DNA of 48,971 nt from an uncultured Bacteroides sp. (GTDB lineage: Bacteria; Bacteroidota; Bacteroidia; Bacteroidales; Bacteroidaceae). Where the stretch lies: the NCBI GenBank assembly GCA_949285075.1, contig CASDXF010000020.1, positions 1 through 48,971 on the forward strand, in the 5' to 3' direction. The notes beneath the pieces were generated by a model, which had not been told where the DNA came from, made no database searches, and saw nothing but the letters and a program-made list of their open reading frames with translations. Below are positions 22,970 through 31,591 of the stretch, in pieces. The number at the start of each line of letters is the position of its first letter. The stretch's first letter is position 1. A program made the translations under genes and the position numbers.

Positions 22970-25864
22970 TTACTGCTTGCTGTCCGCCGTTGCGGAGGCC
23001 TTTTCCTCGTTAGCCTTCTTGATGTCCTCTTCAGGAACGGTCATGACAACCTGAATCTCATTTTTTTGCTTCAGCAACTTGGAAAGGAACACTTTTACAT
23101 CTTTTGCGGTCATGTCGTTAATTAAATCCTCATAACCGGCGGTAGAGTCGATTCCGCTATAGAAGTATGCGTACAGATTGTTCAGCCAATAGCTGTTCTC
23201 CTTCTGAGCGTCTTTATATTTTTTCAGCATATATTCCTTGATTTTCTGCATGTGCTCTTCGGAAGGACCTTCTTTCGCCATTTTCTGGAGCTGCTCTGTC
23301 ACGATATTCATGAGCTTCTCCTTCTTTACCGGGTCTGGGTCTGTTTGGAATACGATTTGTAGCGTAAGCTCTTCTTTGGGATATAAGCTTAAGCTTCCGC
23401 TACAGCTAACGCCGTATGAGCCTCCTTCTTTTTCACGGATTTCAGCGGTATAAACCATGTCTAACGCTTGCTCAAGAAAGCTGAGAGTTACGTTGTTGCG
23501 AAGGTCATACTTGCATTTTCCGCTATACAAGAACATGACGGTAGCCATCGGAGTCTCTTGCTTTTTGGCAAACTCGTTCTTGTATATACCCTTCCGGATA
23601 TTCATTTTTGTATCTTTAAACGTCTCTTTACGGTTGGTTGAAGGCAGTCCTCCTAAATATTTAGCGATTAACGGCTTCACTTCCTCTATGTTGACGTTTC
23701 CTACAAAGTAGAACTTGAAGTCACTTGCGTCTTGGAATCGTTCTTTATACATTTCAATGACATGGTCGTAATTAATTTTGTCTACCATATCTTCTGTCAT
23801 GTCTAACATGCGCGGATGATTGCCGTATAGTGCATGGGAGACCGTATCTTGGAATGCTTTCATTGGGTTGGCGTCCTTATTCTGCAAGGCGGTCTTCAAA
23901 CGGTTCTTGTAAGATTCAAACGCTTCCTCGTCCTTACGCGGAGCGGTGAAGTACAGGTAGGTGAGCTGCATCATCGTCTCGAAATCTCTTGGAGGACAGC
24001 TTCCTGATACGGACTCGGTGAGCGAGCTGACGGAAGTTCCTACAGAGGCGAGCTTTCCGGCAAGTACCTTGTTTAGCGCAATCTTATCAAATTTTCCTAT
24101 TCCGCCTATGGTCGCTACGCTGTTGATTTGCGAAATGTCTAGAATTTCGCTATCCGGATATAAGCTTGTTCCGCCAAAGCTACTGCCTTGCATCAGAATC
24201 TGGTCTGCTTTAAAGTCTGTCGGTTTGATGTATACTGTTACGCCATTGGAGAGTACCAGTTTGGTCGTTCCGTAGATTTCTCCACTTGTTTCGGAAACAA
24301 TACTTCCTCCTTTGGGTTCTTCGGAGAGTAATGGCTCATTTGATACTTTATCTTCATAAGGCTTTAAGTCTAATGTTTTGACTTCCTTCAGCCATGTGGC
24401 GATTTCTTCTTTGGTCGGATATTTCATTCCTTCTTTCTCCGGACCCGCTAATAGTACGACTTGGTTGTTGTCAGTAGGTAGTTGAGCCATCAACTGATTT
24501 ATCGCTTCTACCGGAATTTTAGGTGCTATCTGTTTCATTATCGCATAGTCAATTTCAATTCCCGGCATAGGTTCGTTATTGAGGAAGTGATTGACGCATT
24601 CACTCACGAAAGAGGGACTCTTTCTTTTATCACGTTCTTTGTATGACGTTTCTAAACTTTGCAAATAATCTGCGCGTACACGGTCATATTCCGTTGCGTT
24701 AAATCCGAATCTACGTGCGCGCTCCATTTCTTGTAACACGGTTTTCATTGCCCGTTCTATACCATCCATTTTACTGCTTCCACTTAAGCTGAAGGCATCT
24801 TTAGTTTTAGCTACGAAAAAGTCTCCGAATCCGACGCTTGCGCTTGTAAAAGGAGGGTCCGCTTTTTGAATAAGCTCAACCAGACGGGTATTTAACATGA
24901 TACACGCCATATTGATCATGTATTGTTCGGCATAATAATTAATGTTATTCTTCATTGAGTCTGGAGTAGCTTCGTGCTTGTAGAAAATATTGAATGAAGG
25001 GGACTTTACTTCTTTATCCGTTCCGATATAAATCAAAGGTTCTTGGTTATCTGCTACCGGATAATAAGTCCGCTTAGCGGGATTGACAGGAGCCTTAATG
25101 TCTGAAAAGATTTTCTTTATTTTGGCTTCAGTCTCGTCTACGTTGATGTCACCCACAATGATGATTCCTTGCAGATCAGGACGATACCACTTGGTGTAAT
25201 AATCGCGGATGTCTTGGTAGGGAAAGTTGTTGATTACATCAATGTTCCCGATAGGCATACAGTCCGCATATTTAGAATCTGGGAACATAACGGGAAGAGC
25301 GTCATTCATAATGCGTTGCATTCCACTGTTACGGCTCCTCCACTCTTCGCGGATGACTCCCCGTTCCTTGTCGATTTCTTTATCGTCTAGATTAATTGCG
25401 TTGGACCAATCATGCAGGATTAGAAGACAAGAGTCGACCACGTTTATATTTTCCGTCGGAACGTTACTGATATTGTATACCGTTTCGTCAACGCTAGTGT
25501 ATGCGTTTAGGTTCGTACCGAATTTAATGCCTTTTGTCTCACACCACGCTACAATGCTCAATCCCTTATCATCTCCGGGGAAATTCTTGCTCCCGTTGAA
25601 GGCCATGTGTTCAAGGAAGTGGGCTAATCCTCTTTGTTGCGGTTCTTCGAGGATGGAGCCGACTTTTTGCGCAATGTAAAACTCAGCACGCTTTTCTGGA
25701 AGAGCGTTGTGACGAATGTAATAGGTAAGTCCGTTGTCTAGTTTCCCTATTCGGACATCCTTGTCCACGGGCAAGGTTTGCACTGATTGTGCGAACGCAA
25801 ACTGGGAATTGCAGCAAATCACAGTGAAAGCCGCAATAAATAATTTACGCAATGAGTATTTCAT
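22970..25864 (-). CDS. M16 family zinc metallopeptidase (pitrilysin-like), secreted
   Basis: A 964-residue periplasmic protease with signal peptide (MKYSLRKLFIAAFTVICCNSQFAFA). The inverted zinc motif HFLEH appears in GLAHFLEHMAFNGSKNFPG near residue 80, and a further Glu ligand candidate lies in ERGVIREEWRS about 75 residues on. Four M16 repeats are expected and the length fits; the second half (AEIREKEGGSYGVS near residue 820) is the inactive partner half with the substrate-binding R/Y region. It is the first gene of the four-gene operon running to the NlpC/P60 gene. Confidence 0.94.
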   Translation of the reverse strand: MKYSLRKLFIAAFTVICCNSQFAFAQSVQTLPVDKDVRIGKLDNGLTYYIRHNALPEKRAEFYIAQKVGSILEEPQQRGLAHFLEHMAFNGSKNFPGDDKGLSIVAWCETKGIKFGTNLNAYTSVDETVYNISNVPTENINVVDSCLLILHDWSNAINLDDKEIDKERGVIREEWRSRNSGMQRIMNDALPVMFPDSKYADCMPIGNIDVINNFPYQDIRDYYTKWYRPDLQGIIIVGDINVDETEAKIKKIFSDIKAPVNPAKRTYYPVADNQEPLIYIGTDKEVKSPSFNIFYKHEATPDSMKNNINYYAEQYMINMACIMLNTRLVELIQKADPPFTSASVGFGDFFVAKTKDAFSLSGSSKMDGIERAMKTVLQEMERARRFGFNATEYDRVRADYLQSLETSYKERDKRKSPSFVSECVNHFLNNEPMPGIEIDYAIMKQIAPKIPVEAINQLMAQLPTDNNQVVLLAGPEKEGMKYPTKEEIATWLKEVKTLDLKPYEDKVSNEPLLSEEPKGGSIVSETSGEIYGTTKLVLSNGVTVYIKPTDFKADQILMQGSSFGGTSLYPDSEILDISQINSVATIGGIGKFDKIALNKVLAGKLASVGTSVSSLTESVSGSCPPRDFETMMQLTYLYFTAPRKDEEAFESYKNRLKTALQNKDANPMKAFQDTVSHALYGNHPRMLDMTEDMVDKINYDHVIEMYKERFQDASDFKFYFVGNVNIEEVKPLIAKYLGGLPSTNRKETFKDTKMNIRKGIYKNEFAKKQETPMATVMFLYSGKCKYDLRNNVTLSFLEQALDMVYTAEIREKEGGSYGVSCSGSLSLYPKEELTLQIVFQTDPDPVKKEKLMNIVTEQLQKMAKEGPSEEHMQKIKEYMLKKYKDAQKENSYWLNNLYAYFYSGIDSTAGYEDLINDMTAKDVKVFLSKLLKQKNEIQVVMTVPEEDIKKANEEKASATADSKQ

Positions 25865-26075
25865 CTTTTGTTTATTTAGTTAAATAATTGAGTTTTGTTA
25901 ATAGTGCCTTTTCTTTTTCTGATGTATAATAACTTCCCTATCTTTTAGAAAATCAATTTTTTTATTTCTAAATCCAAATAGTTTTTTCGCACGGTTCTTT
26001 TTTATTCTCTTATGGAGAACGTTGGTTACTTATATTAGCGATTCAAAAACTAACGGAATAGCAGCTATCTTATAT

Positions 26076-26876
26076 CTATCTGACAGCTTCCCTTATTCGG
26101 ACCAATTTGGTAAGTAGTCCTTCCAATAAGTCTAACCTTAGCATGTTGGCTCCGTCACTTTTTGCCACAGCCGGATTTTCGTGAGTTTCGATAAACAGTC
26201 CGTCAGCTCCTACGGCGATGGCAGCTTTAGCGATGGTTTCTATCAGTTGTGGCATACCTCCGGTCACTCCTTCTACTTGATTGGGCTGTTGTAGCGAGTG
26301 GGTAGCATCTACGATGACAGGATAGCCGAACGCCTGCATTTCTGGTACACCTCTGAAGTCTACAACTAAGTCCTGATAACCGAACGTCGTTCCGCGTTCA
26401 GTCAACATAACATCTTTGTTTCCGGCTTCTATTACTTTTTCTGCCGCAAACCGCATGGCGATAGGAGAAAGGAATTGTCCTTTTTTGATGTTAATTGTCT
26501 TTCCGGTTTTAGCGGCTGCTATCAATAAATCCGTTTGTCGACAGAGAAAAGCGGGAATCTGGATAATATCTACATATTCGGCAGCCATTTCCGCCTCGTC
26601 CGGTTCATGGATATCAGTAACGGTGGGTATACCAAATGTATTGTGTATCTTTTTTAATATCTTGAGTGCTTTTTCGTCTCCTATTCCAGTGAATGAATCT
26701 AAACGGGAACGGTTTGCTTTGCGGTAGGAACCTTTAAAGACATAGGGGATTTGCAAGGATTCCGTAATTTTAACGATGTGCTCGGCAATGCGCATGGCCA
26801 TGTCTTCTCCTTCTATAACACACGGGCCCGCTAGAAGAAAAAAATTATCGGTGGGGTTATTCTTAAGTCTAAGCAT
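26076..26876 (-). CDS. kdsA: 3-deoxy-8-phosphooctulonate synthase (KDO-8-P synthase)
   Basis: This enzyme condenses phosphoenolpyruvate with D-arabinose 5-phosphate to KDO-8-phosphate, the first committed step to the inner-core sugar of LPS. The 266-residue protein contains LLAGPCVIEGEDMAMRIAE, KGSYRKANRSRLDSFTGIG, TDIHEPDEAE, IPAFLCRQTDLL, NIKKGQFLSP, LTERGTTFGY and DATHSLQQPNQ, all standard motifs. It lies 89 bp downstream of a lipid-kinase-family gene and has its own candidate -7 box. Confidence 0.97.
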   Translation of the reverse strand: MLRLKNNPTDNFFLLAGPCVIEGEDMAMRIAEHIVKITESLQIPYVFKGSYRKANRSRLDSFTGIGDEKALKILKKIHNTFGIPTVTDIHEPDEAEMAAEYVDIIQIPAFLCRQTDLLIAAAKTGKTINIKKGQFLSPIAMRFAAEKVIEAGNKDVMLTERGTTFGYQDLVVDFRGVPEMQAFGYPVIVDATHSLQQPNQVEGVTGGMPQLIETIAKAAIAVGADGLFIETHENPAVAKSDGANMLRLDLLEGLLTKLVRIREAVR

Positions 26877-26912
26877 GTTAAGTAATTAAGTAACTTGTGA
26901 ATTTTGAAGTCA

Positions 26913-26920
26913 CAAAATTA
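26913..26920 (-). promoter_or_regulatory. -7 box (TAATTTTG) upstream of kdsA
   Basis: TAATTTTG on the minus strand 36 bp before the kdsA ATG; no clear -33. Confidence 0.4.
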
Positions 26921-26965
26921 TAGCTTTTTTAGCTTCTATGGTAATAGAACTGGGAGTATTTTAGC

Positions 26966-27892
26966 TTATTTAGGAATAATGAGTGTCGTTTTTTCTGGGA
27001 GTATTCCTATTTCTAAAGGAAAGTGTTTGGGAAGTAGACGGCCGTCTAAATCAACCGATGCGTTTTGTGCGCGAAGAACTTTGATCTTTTGTGTACGATA
27101 GCTTTGTACTGTTTTATGATTAAGAATCCTTCCTTGAATAAGCATCCACAATCCGGAAAGAAGTTGGCTGAGGTCGGCATGGTGAATGATGGAAACGTCT
27201 AGCCAACCATTGTAAGGGACGGCACTTGGAGTTTGCCCCCATCCCCATGCGCTTCCTATGCACACTGACATAATTCTGCCTCGGATGTGTTCATTATTGA
27301 TGCGAAGGTGCATTCGATAGAGTTTACGTTCGAAAATTAAAGAAAACAGTGCGGCTACATAAGATAGGAATTTCACTCCCCAAAATCGTTTAGTCTGGTC
27401 GGTAATGCTGACAATTCGAGCTCCTAGCCCGATATTCATTGCATTAAGGAAAAAACGCCGTTGGTGTTTCTCTCCGTCGTAAAAGGAACAATACCCCACA
27501 TCTATTTTCTTTAAACGATGGTTTATGAGGCAATTGACGGCGGATTTGTACTCGGTAGTTATTCCCCAATATTTTGCAAAGTCATTTCCTATACCGTTGG
27601 GGATAATGCCGATAGCGATGTCTTCTTTATTTTCGGCTTCAGAGAGCATGATGCCGTTAATGGCGTCGTTCAACGCTCCGTCACCTCCTACAATGACTAT
27701 TGTTCGGTATCCGTTGTTGGCGAGGATTTTTGATAGACGCTCCACGGAGCCAAAGCCCTCAGATTGTACGTAATCGTAGTCCACTCCTTTGGCGTCCATG
27801 TACTCTTTAATTTCTTTCCATCGTTTTTGTACTTTACGGGTCCCGGCTTTGGGATTATAAATAATTCCCCATTTTGTTGGCTCTACACTCAT
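26966..27892 (-). CDS. diacylglycerol/lipid kinase family protein
   Basis: A 308-residue cytoplasmic protein with the catalytic-domain motifs of the DAGK/YegS/sphingosine-kinase family: IIYNPKAG near residue 10, VGGDGALNDAINGI near 65 and IGIIPNGIGNDFAKYWGI near 90. The C-terminal beta-sandwich includes NAMNIGLGARIVS and the late VDLDGRLLP. It is expected to phosphorylate a lipid headgroup using ATP; the substrate is not evident. The start at 27892 excludes a 33-residue hydrophobic upstream extension that would begin before the promoter. Confidence 0.9.
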   Translation of the reverse strand: MSVEPTKWGIIYNPKAGTRKVQKRWKEIKEYMDAKGVDYDYVQSEGFGSVERLSKILANNGYRTIVIVGGDGALNDAINGIMLSEAENKEDIAIGIIPNGIGNDFAKYWGITTEYKSAVNCLINHRLKKIDVGYCSFYDGEKHQRRFFLNAMNIGLGARIVSITDQTKRFWGVKFLSYVAALFSLIFERKLYRMHLRINNEHIRGRIMSVCIGSAWGWGQTPSAVPYNGWLDVSIIHHADLSQLLSGLWMLIQGRILNHKTVQSYRTQKIKVLRAQNASVDLDGRLLPKHFPLEIGILPEKTTLIIPK

Positions 27893-27914
27893 ATTCTGTG
27901 TTATAACTCCGGCA

Positions 27915-27922
27915 CAAACATA
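27915..27922 (-). promoter_or_regulatory. -7 box (TATGTTTG) upstream of the lipid kinase gene
   Basis: TATGTTTG on the minus strand, 22 bp before the chosen ATG at 27892; no convincing -33. Confidence 0.45.
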
Positions 27923-28285
27923 CATAAAAATTGTGAGATAAACGAATGTGACCTGTAAAATACGGCGATTTGGGTAGAGGATTATTCTCAAATATGGTTA
28001 TTTTTGCAGCCGGATTGAAGCAAAGACTCTTTCCGCAACATAGAAAATGGAAAAAGGAAGCGTTATGTCTTTTTCTTGCGTGTATAAAGCCTGAGAAACT
28101 TTAAAGCGAGGACAAGAGTGGACATAGTGGTTCTCACGCATAAGGCGTGGGCTGCTATCATCATGTCTGTTCTCAAAGGTTTTCTCAGGGCCTATACACG
28201 AAGATGTGGGACATGCAGTTCCACGCTTTCCGTATTTTAAACCACCTATTTCTGGAACGGATAGGTAAAAGAATAGAATCCTAAT
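27923..28285. other. 363-bp divergent intergenic region, content unresolved
   Basis: A plus-strand -7-like box TATTTTTG occurs at 27999-28006, far upstream of the next gene, so a long leader of about 270 nt is possible. The leader contains a short stem CACGC-ATAAG-GCGTG near 28136-28150. I recognise no riboswitch class and no gene. Confidence 0.4.
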
Positions 28286-28966
28286 ATGGAGCAACACTTT
28301 TGTCAGAGTTGCGGTATGCCCTTGACCGCTGAAAACAAGGGAACAAACGTTGATGGAAGCCCTAATGGGGAGTATTGCGTCTATTGCTATAAAGACGGGA
28401 GGTTCACTCAAGACTTTACCATGAGCCAGATGATTGAGTTCTGCTTACAGTTCATAGACCAGATAAACGCTCAGACGGGGTGGAATCTGACACCCATACA
28501 GGCGAAGAAGCGGATGCTTCAATGCTTTCCACACCTGAAGCGGTGGCAGGCGAAGGACGAACGGACGCTTGCGGAAAAGGCCACCGGCTTGCTCGCTCAG
28601 TGCGATAACGTGACGGTCGCTTCCGTAGATTCGAATGGCTATCCTCGGCCTGTACAGATGTCTAAAATACGTGCGAATGGTTTTAGCGAGGTATGGATGG
28701 CGACGAGCGCCTCTTCCGTAAAAGTGGCGGACTTCAGGCGGAACGATAAGGCGGGACTTTGCTACGAACACTACGGTGACGGCGTGGCTCTGCGCGGCAC
28801 GGTCGAGGTTGTCTCCGACGATGTCCTGCGCAAAGAGATGTGGCAGGACTGGTTCATCCATCATTTCCCCGGTGGCCCTGCCGACTCCGATTACGTCCTG
28901 CTCCGTTTCGTAGGCAAAGAGGCTACCTTCTGGATTAACGGGGAATTTGTTCATCAAACCGTTTAA
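28286..28966 (+). CDS. zinc-ribbon plus pyridoxamine-5'-phosphate-oxidase-like protein
   Basis: A 226-residue two-domain protein. Residues 1-80 hold a zinc-ribbon-like domain with CQSCGMPL and CVYCYKDG (two CxxC pairs) followed by helices. Residues ~90-226 form a split-barrel flavin-binding domain of the PNPOx/general-stress type (VTVASVDSNGYPRPVQMSKI, VWMATSASSVKVADFRRN, LRGTVEVVSDD). Such proteins bind FMN, F420 or heme; the ligand is not evident here. It is the first gene of a plus-strand run ending at the AraC gene. Confidence 0.85.
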   Translation: MEQHFCQSCGMPLTAENKGTNVDGSPNGEYCVYCYKDGRFTQDFTMSQMIEFCLQFIDQINAQTGWNLTPIQAKKRMLQCFPHLKRWQAKDERTLAEKATGLLAQCDNVTVASVDSNGYPRPVQMSKIRANGFSEVWMATSASSVKVADFRRNDKAGLCYEHYGDGVALRGTVEVVSDDVLRKEMWQDWFIHHFPGGPADSDYVLLRFVGKEATFWINGEFVHQTV

Positions 28967-28972
28967 ACGCCT

Positions 28973-29317
28973 ATGAAATCAGTAATTGTTGATGCTCGGA
29001 ACGTTGCGGCTTGCGGGCTTTACTGTGGGGCCTGCCATAAGTATCTTGCGGAGAAGTGTCCCGGATGCAAGCGAAACGAGAAGGCGACATGGTGCAAGAT
29101 ACGTTCGTGCTGCCAGACCAATGGATTCAGCACTTGTGCGGAATGCCCGCATGACGTGAAGGAATGTAAATCGTATTCCAATTGGATAGGAAAGGTTTTC
29201 GCCTTTCTGTTTAGCTCCGACCGTTCCGCTTGCATTCGTTATATCAGGGAACGGGGCGAACAAGCCTTTGCGGAAGAGATGACCCGAAGGAAATGTCAGA
29301 CCATTAAACGGAGATGA
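28973..29317 (+). CDS. DUF3795 Cys-rich protein
   Basis: A 114-residue protein with a Cys-rich N-terminal half: AACGLYCGACHKY, CPGCKRNEKATWCKIRSCC, FSTCAECP and KECKSY, the DUF3795 pattern, probably binding zinc or another metal. Function is unknown. The ATG is only 6 bp after the preceding stop, so it is cotranscribed with the zinc-ribbon/PNPOx gene; both products are Cys-rich. Confidence 0.85.
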   Translation: MKSVIVDARNVAACGLYCGACHKYLAEKCPGCKRNEKATWCKIRSCCQTNGFSTCAECPHDVKECKSYSNWIGKVFAFLFSSDRSACIRYIRERGEQAFAEEMTRRKCQTIKRR

Positions 29318-29337
29318 ATAGATGAGAAGCCTGTCTT

Positions 29338-29521
29338 ATGGCGTGCGACAATCTCTGCTATGTGAAGATACATCCTGCAATAACGGAAATGATAGCAAGT
29401 GCGGAGCGAGGGTGTCCATACGAAGGAGCATTACAGCCTTGACGTTGCGCATGGTAAATATGCCGTGAAGGTGGTGGCTTTATGGAAAGAGTTGCCTTTT
29501 TTAAAAGAAGAAAAGAACTGA
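29338..29521 (+). pseudogene. possible frameshifted gene remnant
   Basis: Two overlapping plus-strand frames read as plausible protein. The first (29338-29442) begins MACDNLCYVKIHPAITEMIA; the second (29417-29521) includes HYSLDVAHGKYAVKVVALWK and ends ELPFLKEEKN. Together they look like a small gene with one frameshift or internal deletion, but I recognise no family. The evidence is only amino-acid plausibility. Confidence 0.25.
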
Positions 29522-29541
29522 TACATATAGAAAATAAACAG

Positions 29542-30165
29542 ATGAAAAGCGAAATACTTTATTTATTGCTTAATGACTACGCCGACCATGAGTCGGTATT
29601 CTTGGCTTCGGCCATAGCGTGTGACGAGCGTCACATAAAGGAAAATCCCAAGTATGTCAACAAAGTCGTAACGCCTAGGGGCGATGCCGTTCGCTCTTGC
29701 AGCGGTTTCCGGACTATTCCTGATTATTCTTTCGATACGATGCCCGATGATTATGTCGCTTTGGTGTTGATTGGAGGATTCGGTTGGTTGGACGAGCGGG
29801 AAGCGGACAAAGTCGTGCCGATAGTTCGTCGTGCCATAGAGAAAGGGATTATCGTGGGAGCTATCTGCAATGCGGCCTCTTTCTTGGCCAAACACGGCTT
29901 TTTGAATACGGTGAAGCATACCGGAAATGGATTGGAACAGCTGCGGTTGTGGGGCGGAACCAATTATACGAATGAAACCGGTTATGTAAACAGACAAGCC
30001 GTATCCGACGGACGTATGGTAACGGCGAACGGTACGGGCTGTCTGGAGTTCGCCAAAGAGATACTGCTTTTGTTGGAGAACGATACGCCGGAACGGATAG
30101 AACGGTTTTATCAGTTCAATAAGGTAGGATTTGTGGAGCTGATGCGGCAAGCGCAAGAAGGTTAA
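29542..30165 (+). CDS. DJ-1/PfpI family protein (glutamine amidotransferase-like)
   Basis: A 207-residue class I glutamine-amidotransferase-fold protein. The nucleophile elbow is GAICNAASFLA (Cys109), preceded by DYVALVLIGGFGWLD and followed by TGNGLEQLRLW and VTANGTGCLEFAKEIL. This resembles the PfpI/YoaZ-like branch associated with stress responses or glyoxalase/protease activity; the precise activity is unknown. The start at 29542 is preferred to the upstream in-frame ATG at 29482, which adds a charged 20-residue leader that overlaps the probable gene remnant. Confidence 0.85.
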   Translation: MKSEILYLLLNDYADHESVFLASAIACDERHIKENPKYVNKVVTPRGDAVRSCSGFRTIPDYSFDTMPDDYVALVLIGGFGWLDEREADKVVPIVRRAIEKGIIVGAICNAASFLAKHGFLNTVKHTGNGLEQLRLWGGTNYTNETGYVNRQAVSDGRMVTANGTGCLEFAKEILLLLENDTPERIERFYQFNKVGFVELMRQAQEG

Positions 30166-30183
30166 CGGAATAAACATGAAGGA

Positions 30184-30762
30184 ATGAACATATCAGAAGG
30201 AATGGAGCGGAAAGGCCTGACATTGGCCGCGCTCCGCAAAAGGCTTTCCGGAAGGCTTCGTGAAGATGACTTGCATGAAATCAATTACTATGCGCAAGGC
30301 ATCGAGGACAATCCGGTGAAACTGGCTCTGTACCGCCTATTGTTTGATGCGGACAAGCGGGTGTCCGACAACGCCGCATGGGTATTCACCCACTTCGACT
30401 TGCACACCAATGAGTGGCTTTACCCGAAGCGTAACGAGCTAATCGATGAAGCCATGCGGACGGACAGCGATACCAAGCGTCGCTTGCTGCTGAACCTACT
30501 GCTGCGTCAGCCTTGCGACGAGGAGAACGCACGTGCGGATTTTCTTGACTTTTGCGTAGAGCGTATGTCCGCCGTAAGCGAGCAGACCAGTGTACGGGTG
30601 CTTTGCATGAAGCTGGCTTACGAGCAATGCCGACCCTTCCCCGAACTGTTGACTGAACTGCAAAGCGTATTGGAAATCATGGAGCCGGACTTGCTTCCTT
30701 CAGGGCTGAAGACCGCCCGCAAGAACGTGTTAGGGGCCATACGGAAACGCTTGTCTTTATAA
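30184..30762 (+). CDS. all-helical HEAT-repeat-like protein
   Basis: A 192-residue alpha-helical protein with helical pairs such as LALYRLLFDADKRVSDNAAW, SDTKRRLLLNLLLRQ and SVRVLCMKLAYEQC, suggesting HEAT/ARM-type repeats. Similar Bacteroides proteins are sometimes labelled adenylosuccinate lyase, but no fumarase/lyase signature is visible here. It sits 18 bp after the DJ-1 gene and 21 bp before an AraC gene, within one operon. Function unknown. Confidence 0.7.
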   Translation: MNISEGMERKGLTLAALRKRLSGRLREDDLHEINYYAQGIEDNPVKLALYRLLFDADKRVSDNAAWVFTHFDLHTNEWLYPKRNELIDEAMRTDSDTKRRLLLNLLLRQPCDEENARADFLDFCVERMSAVSEQTSVRVLCMKLAYEQCRPFPELLTELQSVLEIMEPDLLPSGLKTARKNVLGAIRKRLSL

Positions 30763-30783
30763 CCTTATCACAGCTATCGGTTT

Positions 30784-31584
30784 ATGAATGACGACGTAGT
30801 TATAGAATCCGGTCTGAGCAGCTTGGGTACGGAAGAGGCGAGCCAACACATCGCTCACGTCTATTGCCACGAGGGAGAGTGCGAGGTGTACTATAACGAC
30901 AACCGCATCCTCTTCTCGGCGGGCGATTGCATGATTGTCATCAACAACAAGCTGTTGGATGGAGTTAAGCCGTCGGACGATTTCAAGTGCACGGCCATAT
31001 ACGTCAGGACATCGTTCCTGAAGGTCTGTTCGCCGGGCAACAATTATTTCGTACGGGGCATCATGACATTGTTCACGAATCCGGTGATGAGGCTTCTGCC
31101 TGAGGAGCGGGAGAGGTGCCGGGCGGACTTTCAGAACGTGGCGTATCGCCTGCGCCACACGTCGCACCATTTTTACCTGAATGCGTTGACGGTCGCCCTG
31201 CAAGGTCTCTTCCTTGACTTCCACGATTTCCACGCGCGCATATACGGCCATGCCGACGTTCCGGTTCAGGCGGCGTCGTTGTTGGCTCGTTTTTTCGCCT
31301 TGTTGGAGGACGGTTCGTGCCGCACGCACCGCGATGTGGCCTATTACGCTTCAGTGCTTTGCGTCGTACCCAAGCACCTTTCCGACACCTGCTACAAGCT
31401 AAGCGGCTTCTCGGCCATTTACTGGATAAAGCGTTTCACCTTGCAGGAAATCAAGCGTCTGTTGCGGGACAAGTCGCTGACCGTTAACCAGATTTCCGAG
31501 ATGATGGACTTCTCTTCTGCGGCACATTTCAACCGGTACGTGCGGCAGAACTTGGGAATTACCCCAATGGAATACCGCAGATAA
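30784..31584 (+). CDS. AraC family transcriptional regulator
   Basis: A 266-residue regulator: an N-terminal cupin-like sensor (GECEVYYNDNRILFSAGDCMIV) and a C-terminal AraC DNA-binding domain with two helix-turn-helix motifs (VVPKHLSDTCYKLSGFSA and LTVNQISEMMDFSSAAHFNR), ending in YVRQNLGITPMEYRR. It is the last gene of the plus-strand stress block and converges on the EFR1 gene with only a 7-bp gap. Its effector is unknown. Confidence 0.92.
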   Translation: MNDDVVIESGLSSLGTEEASQHIAHVYCHEGECEVYYNDNRILFSAGDCMIVINNKLLDGVKPSDDFKCTAIYVRTSFLKVCSPGNNYFVRGIMTLFTNPVMRLLPEERERCRADFQNVAYRLRHTSHHFYLNALTVALQGLFLDFHDFHARIYGHADVPVQAASLLARFFALLEDGSCRTHRDVAYYASVLCVVPKHLSDTCYKLSGFSAIYWIKRFTLQEIKRLLRDKSLTVNQISEMMDFSSAAHFNRYVRQNLGITPMEYRR

Positions 31585-31591
31585 CCTCCCG

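Noticed and set aside
27923-28285. A TPP, cobalamin or SAM riboswitch in the long leader
   Set aside because: No conserved core sequence of these classes could be found, and the downstream genes do not belong to those pathways.
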